Origin: Gossypium raimondii
Lineage: Eukaryota; Streptophyta; Magnoliopsida; Malvales; Malvaceae
Reading direction: 5' to 3'
Assembly: GCF_025698545.1 (NCBI RefSeq)
Contig: NC_068572.1
Span: 1,612,001-1,676,000, forward strand
Length of the DNA: 64,000 nt
In this document: positions 11,313 through 21,640 of the stretch, piece after piece
How the letters are laid out: each line of letters opens with the position of its first letter
Position numbering within the stretch: the first letter of the stretch is position 1
The notes under the pieces: model-generated
What the model was told of the DNA's origin: nothing
What the model saw: the letters and a program-made list of their open reading frames with translations, nothing else
Databases searched by the model: none
Program-made: the position numbers and the translations under genes

Positions 11313-11414
11313 GAAACTGCACAAGTCCATCTATGACCTGAAACAAGCGCCACAAGCTTGGCTGAAACTGCACAAGTCCATCTATGACCTGAAACAAGCA
11401 CCACAAGCTTGGCT
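11313..11414 (+). pseudogene. Ty1/copia reverse transcriptase fragment, internally duplicated
   Basis: Two adjacent 51-bp copies (11313-11363, 11364-11414; one mismatch) each encode the copia reverse-transcriptase core L-H-K-S-I-Y-D-L-K-Q-A-P-Q-A-W. The usual family motif is similar to K-x-L-Y-G-L-K-Q-A-P-R-x-W. The repeat length of 17 codons keeps the frame, which continues with L-E-L for a few codons more. The rest of the element is not recognisable around it. Confidence 0.8.
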
Positions 11415-11795
11415 AGAGCTATGTAGTTTTCCTCTGCAACATGATGAAGAACTCAGTTTCGTATGTTTGTTTATTCATCTATGCTAAGGATTCCATCCCA
11501 GCTTTATTTCTTGGTTTATGTGAATTATCTTGCACTCCTAGGAAGTAATAATAATAATAATATGATGTTCAGTCTTTTCTGGCAACAGTTGTCTCTTATA
11601 TTAGTCTTAAAATATCATGGTCTCTGAATTATTTGATGTGTTGAGGTAACCAACACGTGTTCAATAGGGTTAAAATACATGTTTTTCATAATATAAAGAT
11701 GTACTGAAATTAAAAGTTTGATTAGGCTTGTGAGCATTTGAATTGATTAGGATGTTTGAGCAAAAAATAATTTCATTTCAAATATGGGTCAGACT

Positions 11796-11943
11796 GAGTT
11801 TGGATGGGCGGTGCGTTTACCCGTGGTTAGTGTAAAAACAGTGGTGGCGGTGAGATTAGATACTGTAACGATACTGTAGCATGAGACAAAAAGTAAACTA
11901 AACGCACCGCACCGCACCCAATCGCCCATTCAAATCCACCCTT
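11796..11943. mobile_element. Short inverted-repeat element, 148 bp
   Basis: The left arm contains TTTGGATGGGCGGTGCGTTT; the right arm reads back as its complement with a short insertion. AGACT is found on both sides (11791-11795, 11944-11948). The paralogous region at about 16910-16940 lacks the insert. The duplication is too short to assign a superfamily. Confidence 0.7.
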
Positions 11944-11948
11944 AGACT

Positions 11949-12637
11949 TTAACATTCAAGGCTCAAGCTTGGTTGAACCTGTTTTATACTTTTATAATAT
12001 TAATGTTTTTTAGAAAAAGAGTAAACTACACTTGAGGTTACTAAACTATAGGTAAATTTACGTTTTAGTCACCTAACTTCAAAAAGTTAAAAAAATTCCC
12101 ATTGAACTAATCGAAAGTTTTTATTGAAGTCTCTAGAATGTTAAAATAATTGTTGTATGATCTTCTATATTTGCATAGTTTACATCAATCAAAAGCTCTC
12201 ATTCCTTGTCTCTTTTACAGTTCATTTTATTTTATGACACAATTTGAATGTCACAAATTTGTGAACTAAAATCTAAATTATTTTCTTCTTCGATCTCTAA
12301 CACTGACCGTCAGATTAACTTAGATCTAAAGTATTTTATTCTAATCATTGAGGGATACTAATCCACCGTATCGATCATTGAATTGTCGCTTGGAACTCGC
12401 TAGCCAGACTTAAAAAAAAAAGAACAACCTAATGACTTAAATAAATAATTAAGTTAAACTTTCGAATAATTTAGTGACATTAATGGTAGTTTAACCATAA
12501 TTTTAAAAAACACTTTTTTTAATAAAAAATGCAATAATTGAATAAAAAAGAACCTTCCATTTAAAAACATCGGTTTTCACGCTTCTTTTTATGGTTTAAA
12601 AAACCTTTTCTTCTTTACTTACACTTACCCCATCCAA
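11949..12637 (+). other. Promoter region of F-box unit 4
   Basis: Begins with sequence shared with unit 5 (CATTCAAGGCTC at 11951). It then contains what looks like an old inverted-repeat element (about 12018-12500; ends GTAAACTACACTT and GTAGTTTAACC). After it comes the shared proximal promoter TTTAAAAACATCGGTTTTCACGC. No coding sequence is seen. Confidence 0.45.
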
Positions 12638-12646
12638 AAACCCTAA
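12638..12646 (+). promoter_or_regulatory. Telo-box (AAACCCTAA) just upstream of the F-box start
   Basis: AAACCCTAA lies 2 bases before the ATG of unit 4. The same position carries AAACCCTAA at 4044-4052 (unit 2), AAACCCTAG at 5938-5946 (unit 3) and AAACCCTAA at 17638-17646 (unit 5). Telo-boxes are known regulatory elements in plant promoters and leaders; a role here is inference. Confidence 0.5.
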
Positions 12647-12648
12647 CA

Positions 12649-13794
12649 ATGGCGACCCTCTCGCATGATTTGGCCATTGAAATACTACGTGGTTTAAGTG
12701 TAAAAGATCTTCTACGCTTCCAGTGCGTTTCAAAGCTCTGGTGCTCTTCTATCAACGATTCATATTTCATCAAACTCCACCTCTCCGATTCACTCAAAAC
12801 CATTACCAATCACTCCCTTATTCTTCGTAAATCCGGGTACGACTTCGTCTCCGTCAACGTCTACGACTCACCCAAAACAACCCAAAGACTCAACCACCCA
12901 CTCGGTGAACAAAAAAAACTCCTTAAAATATTGGGTTCTTGCAATGGTTTGCTGGCTCTAATAGACGACGACAATAGAATATTTCTATGGAACCCTTCAA
13001 CTAGAAAATCCCAGGTATTACCTTCCACTGAAATAGACTTTTCATCTGCATCGAGTTTCTTTCCCCGTTCAACTTATTATGGATTTGGGTACGATCCCAT
13101 TTCTGATGACTACAAATTGGTTCGAATGGTCCAATTACATGGAAACAATAAAGGCTATCTTCACTCGGAAGCTAAGGTTTACAGCTTGAGGAGCAATTGT
13201 TGGAGAAGGATTAAGGATTTCTGCTTTTATCTTATATTACATCGAAAATTTGGAATTTTGGCTAACAACGCTTTACATTGGATGGTTTTTAAAACTCCCC
13301 AATCATGGAAACAAAACCTTGTTGGTTTTGATCTCGGGACCGAGGAATTCCGTTTCCTTGAATTGCCGGATTTGTGTTTAGATAAGCTTTTTTGTTACGA
13401 CATAAAAGCCATGGGAGGTTACAATTGTTTGACTGCAACTTTTAGGGATTCCAATGATGTTGTGGCTGAGGTATGGATAATGAAGGAATATGGGGTTAAA
13501 GAATCCTGGGTTAAACTGATATCATGGAACCAACCCCACCTCCTTTCATGTTTTCCATCTGTAGTAGTAGTACCTTTGGCGTTTTCAAAGAATGGTGACA
13601 AAGTTCTATTCAGCAGTGATGTACACACGTTTGTGTGGTATGATTTGGGAAGCAAAAAGGTTGAGAAGGTAGGGATTAGAGATGTCCCAATTATCCATGA
13701 TGTGGACTTGTATGTTCAGAGCCTTGTCCCTCTTAATAGTAATGCTCTAATGATCAACAATGAGATTCCCCCACAGGTAATTTTTCTTCCTTGA
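12649..13794 (+). CDS. F-box protein, CPR1/CPR30-like with FBA domain (unit 4)
   Basis: An intact frame of 381 aa beginning M-A-T-L-S-H-D-L-A-I-E-I-L. The F-box covers about residues 1-45 (L-S-V-K-D-L-L-R-F-Q-C-V-S-K-L-W). The FBA domain has G-S-C-N-G-L-L-A-L (about residue 100), F-L-W-N-P-S-T-R-K-S and a conserved W-I-M-K-E-Y-G-V-K-E-S-W block. Expected role: SKP1-bound substrate receptor of an SCF ubiquitin ligase; the substrate is unknown. The frame runs past the stop position of its neighbours, through M-I-N-N-E-I-P-P-Q, into CCACAG|GTAATTTTT, which looks like a splice donor. The last residues may therefore be intron-encoded and the real C-terminus may differ. A 158-bp segment (13081-13238) is identical to unit 5. 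Confidence 0.9.
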   Translation: MATLSHDLAIEILRGLSVKDLLRFQCVSKLWCSSINDSYFIKLHLSDSLKTITNHSLILRKSGYDFVSVNVYDSPKTTQRLNHPLGEQKKLLKILGSCNGLLALIDDDNRIFLWNPSTRKSQVLPSTEIDFSSASSFFPRSTYYGFGYDPISDDYKLVRMVQLHGNNKGYLHSEAKVYSLRSNCWRRIKDFCFYLILHRKFGILANNALHWMVFKTPQSWKQNLVGFDLGTEEFRFLELPDLCLDKLFCYDIKAMGGYNCLTATFRDSNDVVAEVWIMKEYGVKESWVKLISWNQPHLLSCFPSVVVVPLAFSKNGDKVLFSSDVHTFVWYDLGSKKVEKVGIRDVPIIHDVDLYVQSLVPLNSNALMINNEIPPQVIFLP

Positions 13795-14912
13795 ATTGTA
13801 TTTTTTAATGCTCATATGGATTTGCATTTATATTTGTGTGGTGCAATTTGAATTTTTAAATATATTATTGGTTTTTATGTTATTAAGCCATATTTTCAAT
13901 GTCAGGTTAGTACTTGAATTCGTCATCGCATCGGTTCAATAATTAATTAATTAAAAAGTTTTTAAAAGAAGGTATGATTAGTTTTTCGGTTTAATTGGTC
14001 TTTACTTATTTGTGGGTTACCTCTCCTTAGATTGATACCTCGACTCAGATTGGTTCACAATCATGTTGTTATATCTGGTTATAATTAGAGAAATGATATG
14101 AGCTAAATAAATGTTGAACAGATTATGTTTTTCGAGCATCTGATATGAATATTTTCAATTTATATTTTTGTTATGTATTTAAAGCACCGCATCACTATAT
14201 TTATATTTGGATATGCTGCAGAAGCACATGCTAATTCTAAACCCTAGAAACTAATTTCATCGCATTCTTTTATGTGCATTTCTCTTTGTTAGGGATGATG
14301 TCTTGTTCAAGAAGCTTCACTTGGTGTTATAATTAGAGAAACGATATGAGGTAATTAGAAGTTAAACGAACTTTGTTCCCCGATTATTTTACGAGTATCA
14401 AATATAAGTATTTTTAATTTATGTTTTATGGATTGGAGGATGGTATCATTATATGAATATTTTATTTTATAATTCAAAAATCGAACACTTGTTCAATAGT
14501 ATTAAAACGCAAGCTTGTTGCCATTTCTATATTCATTATTAAATAAAGGGATAAGTATTAAAATTATATATGAACTTTGATTTAATTTGCAATTGTATAC
14601 ATTAACTTTAATTTGGTGCAATTATACACGTTAAACTCGATTGTTACCATAGTTCATGTATAGTTTTAGGATTTATCCTTAAATAAATTAAAAATAACAT
14701 TTTGAACATAAAATATTTTTTTCACCCACGTCATATTAAACAACATACATATATACCATGTTGGCCAAGTATTCAACTAGTTTGAAATCACTCTCATCAA
14801 TATCTATAATTTGTAATTAAAAAAAATTATTCAATTGATTAATAATTTGAAATCGCTATTATTTCTATTTATAATTTGTAAATAAATAAAAAAAAGATTT
14901 ATGGTTATGATT
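13795..14912 (+). repeat. 3' flank of F-box unit 4
   Basis: Duplicated unit flank: ATATTATTGGTTTTTATGTTATTA near 13861, then about 0.4 kb AT-rich sequence. TTTGTTAG|GGATGATGTCTTGTTC near 14285 resembles an intron acceptor followed by a conserved exon-like block. No coding sequence is seen. Confidence 0.5.
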
Positions 14913-15359
14913 CATTAGAGGTGCTCATGGGCCGGGCGGCCCGACGGCCCGCCCGAAATATGGGAGGGTTTGGGTAAAAATATAGGCCCGAAATATAGGC
15001 TTGGGCAAAAAAATGGGGCCCGTTTAGAAAACGGGCCGGGCCTTGGGCACCACTTTTTTGGCTTGGGCCTTGCCCGACCCGGCCCGATATAATAAATATA
15101 TTTATTTTTTAAATTTTTTTAATTTTAAAATACTTTTAAAAAAATTTAATTTTAAAATATTTTTAAAATTTTTAAAATAAATTTTTGGTATTTATTAAAA
15201 AATGGGCCGGGTCGAGTCGGGCCCGGGCTTATGATTTTTTCTCGGGTCGGGCATGGGCAAAATTTTAGGCCCATATTTTGGGCCGGGCCGGGGCCAGGCC
15301 TAGGACCTGGGCCGAAATTTTTATGGGCCCGGCCCGAACCCGGCCCATGAGCACCTCTA
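14913..15359. mobile_element. Inverted-repeat element with GGCCCG-rich ends, 447 bp
   Basis: TAGAGGTGCTCATGGGCC at the left pairs with GGCCCATGAGCACCTCTA at the right, and both halves are rich in GGGCC/GGCCC around an AT-rich centre. GTTATGAT flanks both sides (14905-14912, 15360-15367), consistent with an 8-bp hAT-type duplication if TCAT at the left belongs to the element. Older relatives are at 38122-38716, 43587-44143, 54300-54840 and 55168-55370. Confidence 0.8.
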
Positions 15360-15367
15360 GTTATGAT

Positions 15368-17040
15368 ATAGGTAGTAATCATAAATGTAATACAAATTCG
15401 GGGTTTTTTTTTTTAAAACGGAGCTTAGGTACTTCATTTTATCGGTCCAATCCAACCAACCATATTGAAATTACAATGTCAAATTAATTAAATACTATCT
15501 CTTGAACATAATTGTATGAACTAATGGGACTAAACACATGTTTTCAAGATGAATATAATTTGCTTCTATTTTATATATAGAAAATATGATTTTGGATTTC
15601 ATTAATCATACAAATTATGAGAATAAAACATAATTATATAAATGAAAAGTATAAAATTTAAAATTAGTTACGAAACAACATTAATAGTGTACCAAAACAA
15701 CATTTTGGTAATGTTGATTCTGAAATTTAAAACTTATATAGTTGAATGCCTAAAATAGAAATACACTAATAATTTGTGACTGATAGTAAAGGTGTCATTA
15801 TATGTTGATCTATGAATGCAATATTATATATATGTTGATGGTGATTGAAAGTGTATATGTGGACCAAATTTATAGAATTTGTAAATGTAAAGGGTTAATT
15901 TTATTAAATTTTTAGAACTAGGACCAAATTGATAAAATGTATAAATGTCAAGGACTAAATATGTTATTATACCAATTAAAAAAGACTACATCATCATCTT
16001 ATTTTAACGATTTAATGGAAAGTGACCAAAACGAAACTAATCGAAAGTGTTTGTAATGAAATTGAAAGTTTTATAATTTGATCGCTAAAGCAAAAGCATG
16101 CTAATATTTGAGACCCTTTTTATTTTTATAATAAATATAATCAATAAGATAATATATTGAATCTAATTAATATTTTTACTTTTATTTTACTCGCCCAAAA
16201 TGAAATATTTGCAATTTTGCCACCCAACTTTTAGAACGTTTTTATTTTTGTCACTCAAGTGTTAAATCTCTAATGACGGATAATTGTACATGTCACATCA
16301 AGTAAACACTTTCATTTTGATCACCCAACATCCAAGTTACTTTCATTTTGGTTACCCAAAAAAAATAATTTTTTTAATATATATTGGTCGTGGTAAAAAA
16401 AGTTAATGATTAAAGTGAAAAAAGTTCGGGTAGTAATCTTTAAGCGACGATTCGATGATCGGTACAATGAACTAGTACCCATTGACGAGTAGAAAAATAT
16501 ACTTTAAATCCAAGTCGACCTAACGATCAATGTCAAAGATTAGAGAAGAAAGTTGTTTGAATTTTAGTGTATAGATTTGTGATGTTTAAAGCAAGTTTCA
16601 TGGGAAAAAATTGAACTGTAGAAGAGAAAGGGAATGAGAGCTTTTGATTGGTACAAGTAGTGCAAACAAAGAAGGCCATACAATAATGACTTTAACAGCT
16701 TAGTGACTTAAATGAAAATTTTCAAATAATTCTCTGATCATTTTAAAATTCAGTGATCAAAACATAAACTTATTAATAATTTAGTGGCATTGAATTCATT
16801 TACCCTAAAAAAAAGCTTAAGTACTAACATTGGAGCAAAACATGAGATTTAGACAAAAATATGAGGCTCAAAAAATAGGCTCTAGCAGAAAATAACCTCA
16901 CTTGAAATATGGGTTGGACTTAAGTCTTTAACATTCAAGGCTCGAATCTAGCTGAACCCGTTTTATACTTTAATAATATGATTGTTTTTTTAAATTACTG
17001 CTTGGAGTTCGATAGCTAGACTTAAGAAAGAAAAAAGTAC
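15368..17040 (+). other. Spacer between F-box units 4 and 5
   Basis: AT-rich. It contains sequence shared with the unit 3-unit 4 spacer (ATGTTATTATACCAAT near 15960; compare 10949) and with the unit 4 upstream region (CATTCAAGGCTCGAA near 16931). From about 16190 to 16810 it holds decayed GTCACTCAA/GTGACT-type inverted-repeat sequence. No gene is supported. Confidence 0.45.
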
Positions 17041-17045
17041 AACCT

Positions 17046-17423
17046 TGTTATGATATTTACTATTACCAACCCACAACATGGATGGGTCCGGGTCAGATTC
17101 TACACAGTTTGCATATTGAGCTTGTATATCGAGCTCGCACATTGAGCTCGTGTATCGGGCTCGCATGATACTAAGTGTTTGCAGGAGGGGCACTTAAACC
17201 CTCCTCCGAGATCACACGTGAGATCGCACATGGGACTGTGCAATGTGGGTTCGCACGTCACTATATAGGAAAACTCCCATCGTATAAATACGTGTTAAGT
17301 CTAGAGTAGGGTAGGTGCTGGCATGCATGAAACTTACATAGGATATCACATCAATTAACAATAATCATATAATAGAAATATACAATCTTACCATCTAAGG
17401 AAAATAGGGAAAAACACTCAACA
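17046..17423. mobile_element. Solo LTR, 378 bp (TGTT...AACA)
   Basis: Begins TGTTATGATATT and ends CACTCAACA, the TG..CA ends of an LTR. It is flanked by AACCT (17041-17045) and AAGCT (17424-17428), a 5-bp duplication with one mismatch. Unit 4 has the uninterrupted site (GAACAACCTAATGACTTAAAT near 12421). The insert has higher GC and contains a TATA-like CACTATATAGG near 17262, as expected of an LTR promoter. No internal region remains. Confidence 0.75.
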
Positions 17424-17648
17424 AAGCTAGTGACTTAAATTAAAACTCTCTAATACTTTAATGATCATTTTGTTACTTTTTAAAGTTGAGTTACCAAAAC
17501 GTAAATTTTTTTATAATTTATAGTGACATTGGATATTGTTTACCCATCATTTTAAAACTTTTTTTTTAAAATAAAAAAGAAACCTATCTTTAAAAGCAAT
17601 GTTTTTGAATAACCTTTTCTTCTTTGAGGCCATCCAAAAACCCTAAAA

Positions 17649-18803
17649 ATGGCTACCTTCTTATTGGATGAGATGATCGAAATCCTATGCCGTTTAAGTG
17701 TAAAAGATCTTCTACGCTTCAAGTGCGCATCAAAGCACTGGTGCTCTTTGATCGATGATCCATATTTCATCAAACTCCACCTGTCCCATTCCCTCAAAAC
17801 CAAAACCAATCACTCCCTTATTCTCCGTCGGTATGAGTACCACTTCTTCTCCGTCAACTACGACTCAGGGGAAACAATCCAAAAACTCAACCACCCACTC
17901 GGTGAACAAAAAAAGGCCATTAAAATATTGGGTTCTTGCAATGGTTTGCTGGCTCTAATAGACGACAACGATAGAATATTTCTATGGAACCCTTCAACGA
18001 GAAAATTCCAGGTATTACCTTCCACTGAAATAGAGATTTCATCTCCATCAATTTGCTTTGACCGTTCAAATTTTTACGGATTTGGGTACGATCCCATTTC
18101 TGATGACTACAAATTGGTTCGAATGGTCCAATTACATGGAAACAATAAAGGCTATCTTCACTCGGAAGCTAAGGTTTACAGCTTGAGGAGCAATTGTTGG
18201 AGAAGGATTAAGGATTTCTGCTTTTATCTTATATTTGCTCGAGAATTTGGATTTTTGGCTAACAACGCTTTACATTGGATGGTTTTTAAACCTCCCAAAT
18301 CGGGGAAACAGAACCTTGTTGGTTTCGATCTCAGAACCGAGGAATTCCGTTCCCTTGAATTGCCGGAATTTTGTTTAGATAAGCTTTTTTGTTATGACAT
18401 AAAAGCCATGGGAGGTTTCATTTGTTTGACTGCAACTTATAGGGAGCTCGATACTGTTGTGGTTGATGTATGGATAATGAAGGAATATGGGGTTAAAGAA
18501 TCTTGGATTAAATTGATATCATGGAACGAACCCCACTTTATTCCACGTTTTCCATCTCTAGTAGCACCTTTGGCTTTTTCAAAAAATGGTGACAAAGTTC
18601 TATTCAACATTTCTTACAAGTGCAGAAATTTTGGCAAATGGTACAATCTTAGGGACAAGTTTGTGTGGTATGATTTGTGGGGCGAAAGGGTTGAGAAAGT
18701 TGAGATTAGAGGTATTCCAACTTCATTTGATGTGCACTTTTATGTTGAGAGCCTTGTCCCTATTAATGGTAATGCTGTAATGATCAACAATGAGATGCCC
18801 TAG
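17649..18803 (+). CDS. F-box protein, CPR1/CPR30-like with FBA domain (unit 5)
   Basis: An intact frame of 384 aa starting M-A-T-F-L-L-D-E-M-I-E-I-L. The F-box (about residues 1-45) has C-A-S-K-H-W where the other copies have C-V-S-K-x-W. The FBA domain has G-S-C-N-G-L-L-A-L-I-D and F-L-W-N-P-S-T-R-K-F. Near the C-terminus about a dozen residues (around K-C-R-N-F-G-K-W) are present that units 3 and 4 lack, although pseudogene unit 2 has a related longer stretch there. TAG at 18801-18803 precedes AGGTAAAT, a likely 3'-UTR splice donor. Predicted SCF substrate adaptor, target unknown. This is the last recognisable F-box copy; only the 3' flank of the unit continues after the LTR insertion. Confidence 0.92.
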   Translation: MATFLLDEMIEILCRLSVKDLLRFKCASKHWCSLIDDPYFIKLHLSHSLKTKTNHSLILRRYEYHFFSVNYDSGETIQKLNHPLGEQKKAIKILGSCNGLLALIDDNDRIFLWNPSTRKFQVLPSTEIEISSPSICFDRSNFYGFGYDPISDDYKLVRMVQLHGNNKGYLHSEAKVYSLRSNCWRRIKDFCFYLIFAREFGFLANNALHWMVFKPPKSGKQNLVGFDLRTEEFRSLELPEFCLDKLFCYDIKAMGGFICLTATYRELDTVVVDVWIMKEYGVKESWIKLISWNEPHFIPRFPSLVAPLAFSKNGDKVLFNISYKCRNFGKWYNLRDKFVWYDLWGERVEKVEIRGIPTSFDVHFYVESLVPINGNAVMINNEMP

Positions 18804-18876
18804 AGGTAAATTTTCTTTATTTAATTGCACTTTTTTTTATACTCATATGGATGTGCATTTATATTTGTATAGTGCA

Positions 18877-21635
18877 TGTAATGGCCCAAATTTGAGGTTA
18901 TCGGAACAGTGGTTTCGGGACCACAAATCCGATGAGAAAAATTTTATTTTTATTATATTTTTATGGTCTACAATTTCACAAGATGATTTCGTGAAAATTT
19001 CGTTCGAAAATTTCGACGTTTGGGCACTAAATTTAGCCAAAAGGACTAAATTGTAAAAAGTGCAAAAGTTGAGTTCTACATTTTAGAGGTGTCCAATTGT
19101 TATGAAACTTTAAATTAGAGGTCCTTATATGGTAATTATACCATTGGTAACTTGGTAGACAAAAATGGACATGAGATAAGTGAAATAGAAAATTTTTAAG
19201 TTAGGGGCAATTTGGTAATCTAGTAATTAAAATGAATTAAAAGGGAAAAAGATGACAAATTATGCTCATCTTCTTCATATGAACGAAATCAGCAAGGGGG
19301 GAAGCCATAGTTAGGGTTTTCAAGCTTCCAAGCTCCATAGTAAGTGATCCCAAGCCCCGTTTTTAATGTTCTTTACGTTTTTGAGATCCCGGTAGCTTAA
19401 TTTAGCTTATTCTAGCAATAATTTAGCCTAGGGTTTATATTTGGAAAAATACCCATAGGTGAAAAGTGTTTATTTTGATGTTTTATGATAGAATATGAAG
19501 CTATAAATTATGTTAAACAACTTTTGCTAAGCGATTTTAAGTGCAAACGAGTAAAACGACATAATCGGTAAAAATACCTAATGTTCATAAGTACATGTTA
19601 GAGTGGGAATTTGATGTTTCCATAGAAGGGAAAAATGTTCAGAATGTTATAAAACATAAGAATAAGAGATGAAGTTTAATTTCCGAGCCTTGGGGCAAAA
19701 ATGTAATTATGTAAAAGTTTAGGGCAAAATTGTAATTTTGAAAAGTTAGAGTCGAGGATGTTTTGATGAATGTGATTATTAAATAAGTTAAATTTACTAT
19801 TTTAGATCAAGAAGTACGAAACTCGAGGTTAGACAAAGGGAAGAATAAAGTTGAAGACTAAGTTGGTGAATTTGGCTATAATTGGTACCGAGGTAAGTTT
19901 ACGGTAAATAAATGCAATATTTCAATATTTATTATTAATGCTGTTAATTTCCAGTAATTATGAATTTATTTTATGAATTTATTTGATGATGATCCAAGCA
20001 TGAAATGATAGATAATTAAAATTTAAAAGTCCCGTTGATACATAAGGATGGTAATCGATACGAATGTCATGACATTTGGGTAAAGAGATCCCATGTAAGA
20101 CCATGTCGGGACATGGCATTGGCATCCTTAAGATCATAAGAGGTCCTCAGTAAGACCATGTCGGGACATGGCATGGGCACCGAGACGAGAGGTCCCATGT
20201 AAGACCATGTCGGGACATGGCGTTATAACCGAGATGAGAGGTCCCAGTAAGACCATGTCGGGACATGGCATGGGCACCGATATGAGAACATCCCATGTAA
20301 GACCATGTCTGGGACATGGCTTTGGCATGTTATTATCGGAAGAGACCGAGTATCCTTATTATTCCAATGTAGCTCAACGGGCTTGTAAACGAATTATGTT
20401 CATGAAAGTTCGGTTTAAAGCATAAATGGCAAGCTCGGTAAGTTGTAAGACTTAAGAACTTATTATACTATCAATTGATGTTCAACGATGCAGCAAGAGT
20501 TGAGTAAGTTATGCACACAAGTATTATAAGTAAACAAGTAAGAGAACTAGTATAAGATTAACTAAAGAGTAAACTAGAGATATAGTCACTTGAGTTTAAT
20601 TATTTGTGTGTAATGTTGTTATTTATTTGCTAGTAAACTTACTAAGCTTTATGCTTACTTCTTTTATTTCTCTTTCTCTTATAGTATTGCAAAGCTACTT
20701 CAAGGATCCTAAAGAAGTCGGAGATCGTCCACACTATCAACCACAACTGCTCGGTATTTTATGTCAAAATACGTTTGAGTTATGGCATGTATAGGGATTT
20801 AGTTATTTTGTATGTTTGTAATGATGATTTTGCTAATGAGTGATGTGTAAGTATTTGATGATGTATGGTCATTAAAATGGTTAAGGATGAAGGTGTTTGT
20901 TGTTATGAAAGATTAGGTGATAAATTATGCATGGAAATCATGAAAGGATAAAATTTGGCAAAGAAACAGAATTCAGGCAGCACAGTGACGTGAATTTGAA
21001 AAATCACCTAGGATGGTATAAAATGAATTAGAGGGTGAATGATATATGAAATTAAATCTTGTTGAGTCTATTTTATGTAAAAATAACAGTGTAGCAAAAG
21101 GAAATTTATATTTTAAGATATGTGAATTTTAGTAAGATAGGGTCAGAACTGTTTTGGAGTCCCTGTTCTGAGTTTAGAAAATAATTACAAATTGTACAAA
21201 AATGGTTATGAGTTGAAATTTACATGCTTAGATTCCTTAATGAGTCTATTTTCTGTAGGAACAAGTGGAAATAGCATATGAAAATCCTATAATGAGAAAA
21301 TTTATTTTTAGTAACAAGAGGGCAGAATAGTCGAATGGTGAAACAGGGGAGACTTTAATTAATAAACTGTACTAATTGGCTGAACCAAAAATTCTAAAAA
21401 TTTTATGGTAGGAAGATATATGAGTCTAGTTTCAAGGAAAATTTACGGAGTTAAATTTTGAGTTCCGTAGCTCAAGTTATAATTAATTTAGTGACCGCTG
21501 CGCAATTGGACAGCTTTGCTGTAAATAGTGAAAATAAATTTTCAAACCTAGTTTTTATGCTCCGAATTGGTAAGATAAGCTAAGTAATGCCTCGTGCTCG
21601 ACTCCGGAAACGGTCTCGGGTAAGGGGTGTTACAT
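18877..21635 (+). mobile_element. Solo LTR, 2.76 kb (cotton gypsy style)
   Basis: Starts TGTAATGGCCCAAATTT and ends GGGGTGTTACA(T). GTGCA flanks both sides (18872-18876, 21636-21640). The equivalent site in units 2 and 4 is uninterrupted (GGTGCAATTTGAATTTT), so the insertion lies in the 3' flank of unit 5. There is no gag-pol, primer site or polypurine tract, so it is a solo LTR. The length is in the range of LTRs of large plant gypsy (Tekay/Del-like) elements; the lineage is an inference. Short open frames inside it are not genes. Confidence 0.8.
20096..20320. repeat. Tandem repeat in the LTR, about 49 bp x 5, with a palindromic core
   Basis: TAAGACCATGTC recurs at about 20096, 20151, 20199, 20247 and 20297. 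Four of the five copies keep the palindrome CCATGTCGGGACATGG (7-bp arms); the last has one extra T. The rest of each unit is GCATGGGCACCGAGAnGAGAGGTCCC with variation. Confidence 0.85.
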
Positions 21636-21640
21636 GTGCA

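Noticed and set aside
12615-12809. Minus-strand frames over the F-box starts (also at 5891-6109 and 17552-17809)
   Set aside because: The same antisense frame recurs wherever the F-box is conserved and matches no known protein.
20096-20320. Regularly spaced repeats resembling a CRISPR array
   Set aside because: The units are contiguous and palindromic, the 'spacers' are also repeated, and the setting is a plant LTR.
20134-20425. Open frames on both strands with repeated residues
   Set aside because: They come from translating the palindromic minisatellite inside the solo LTR.
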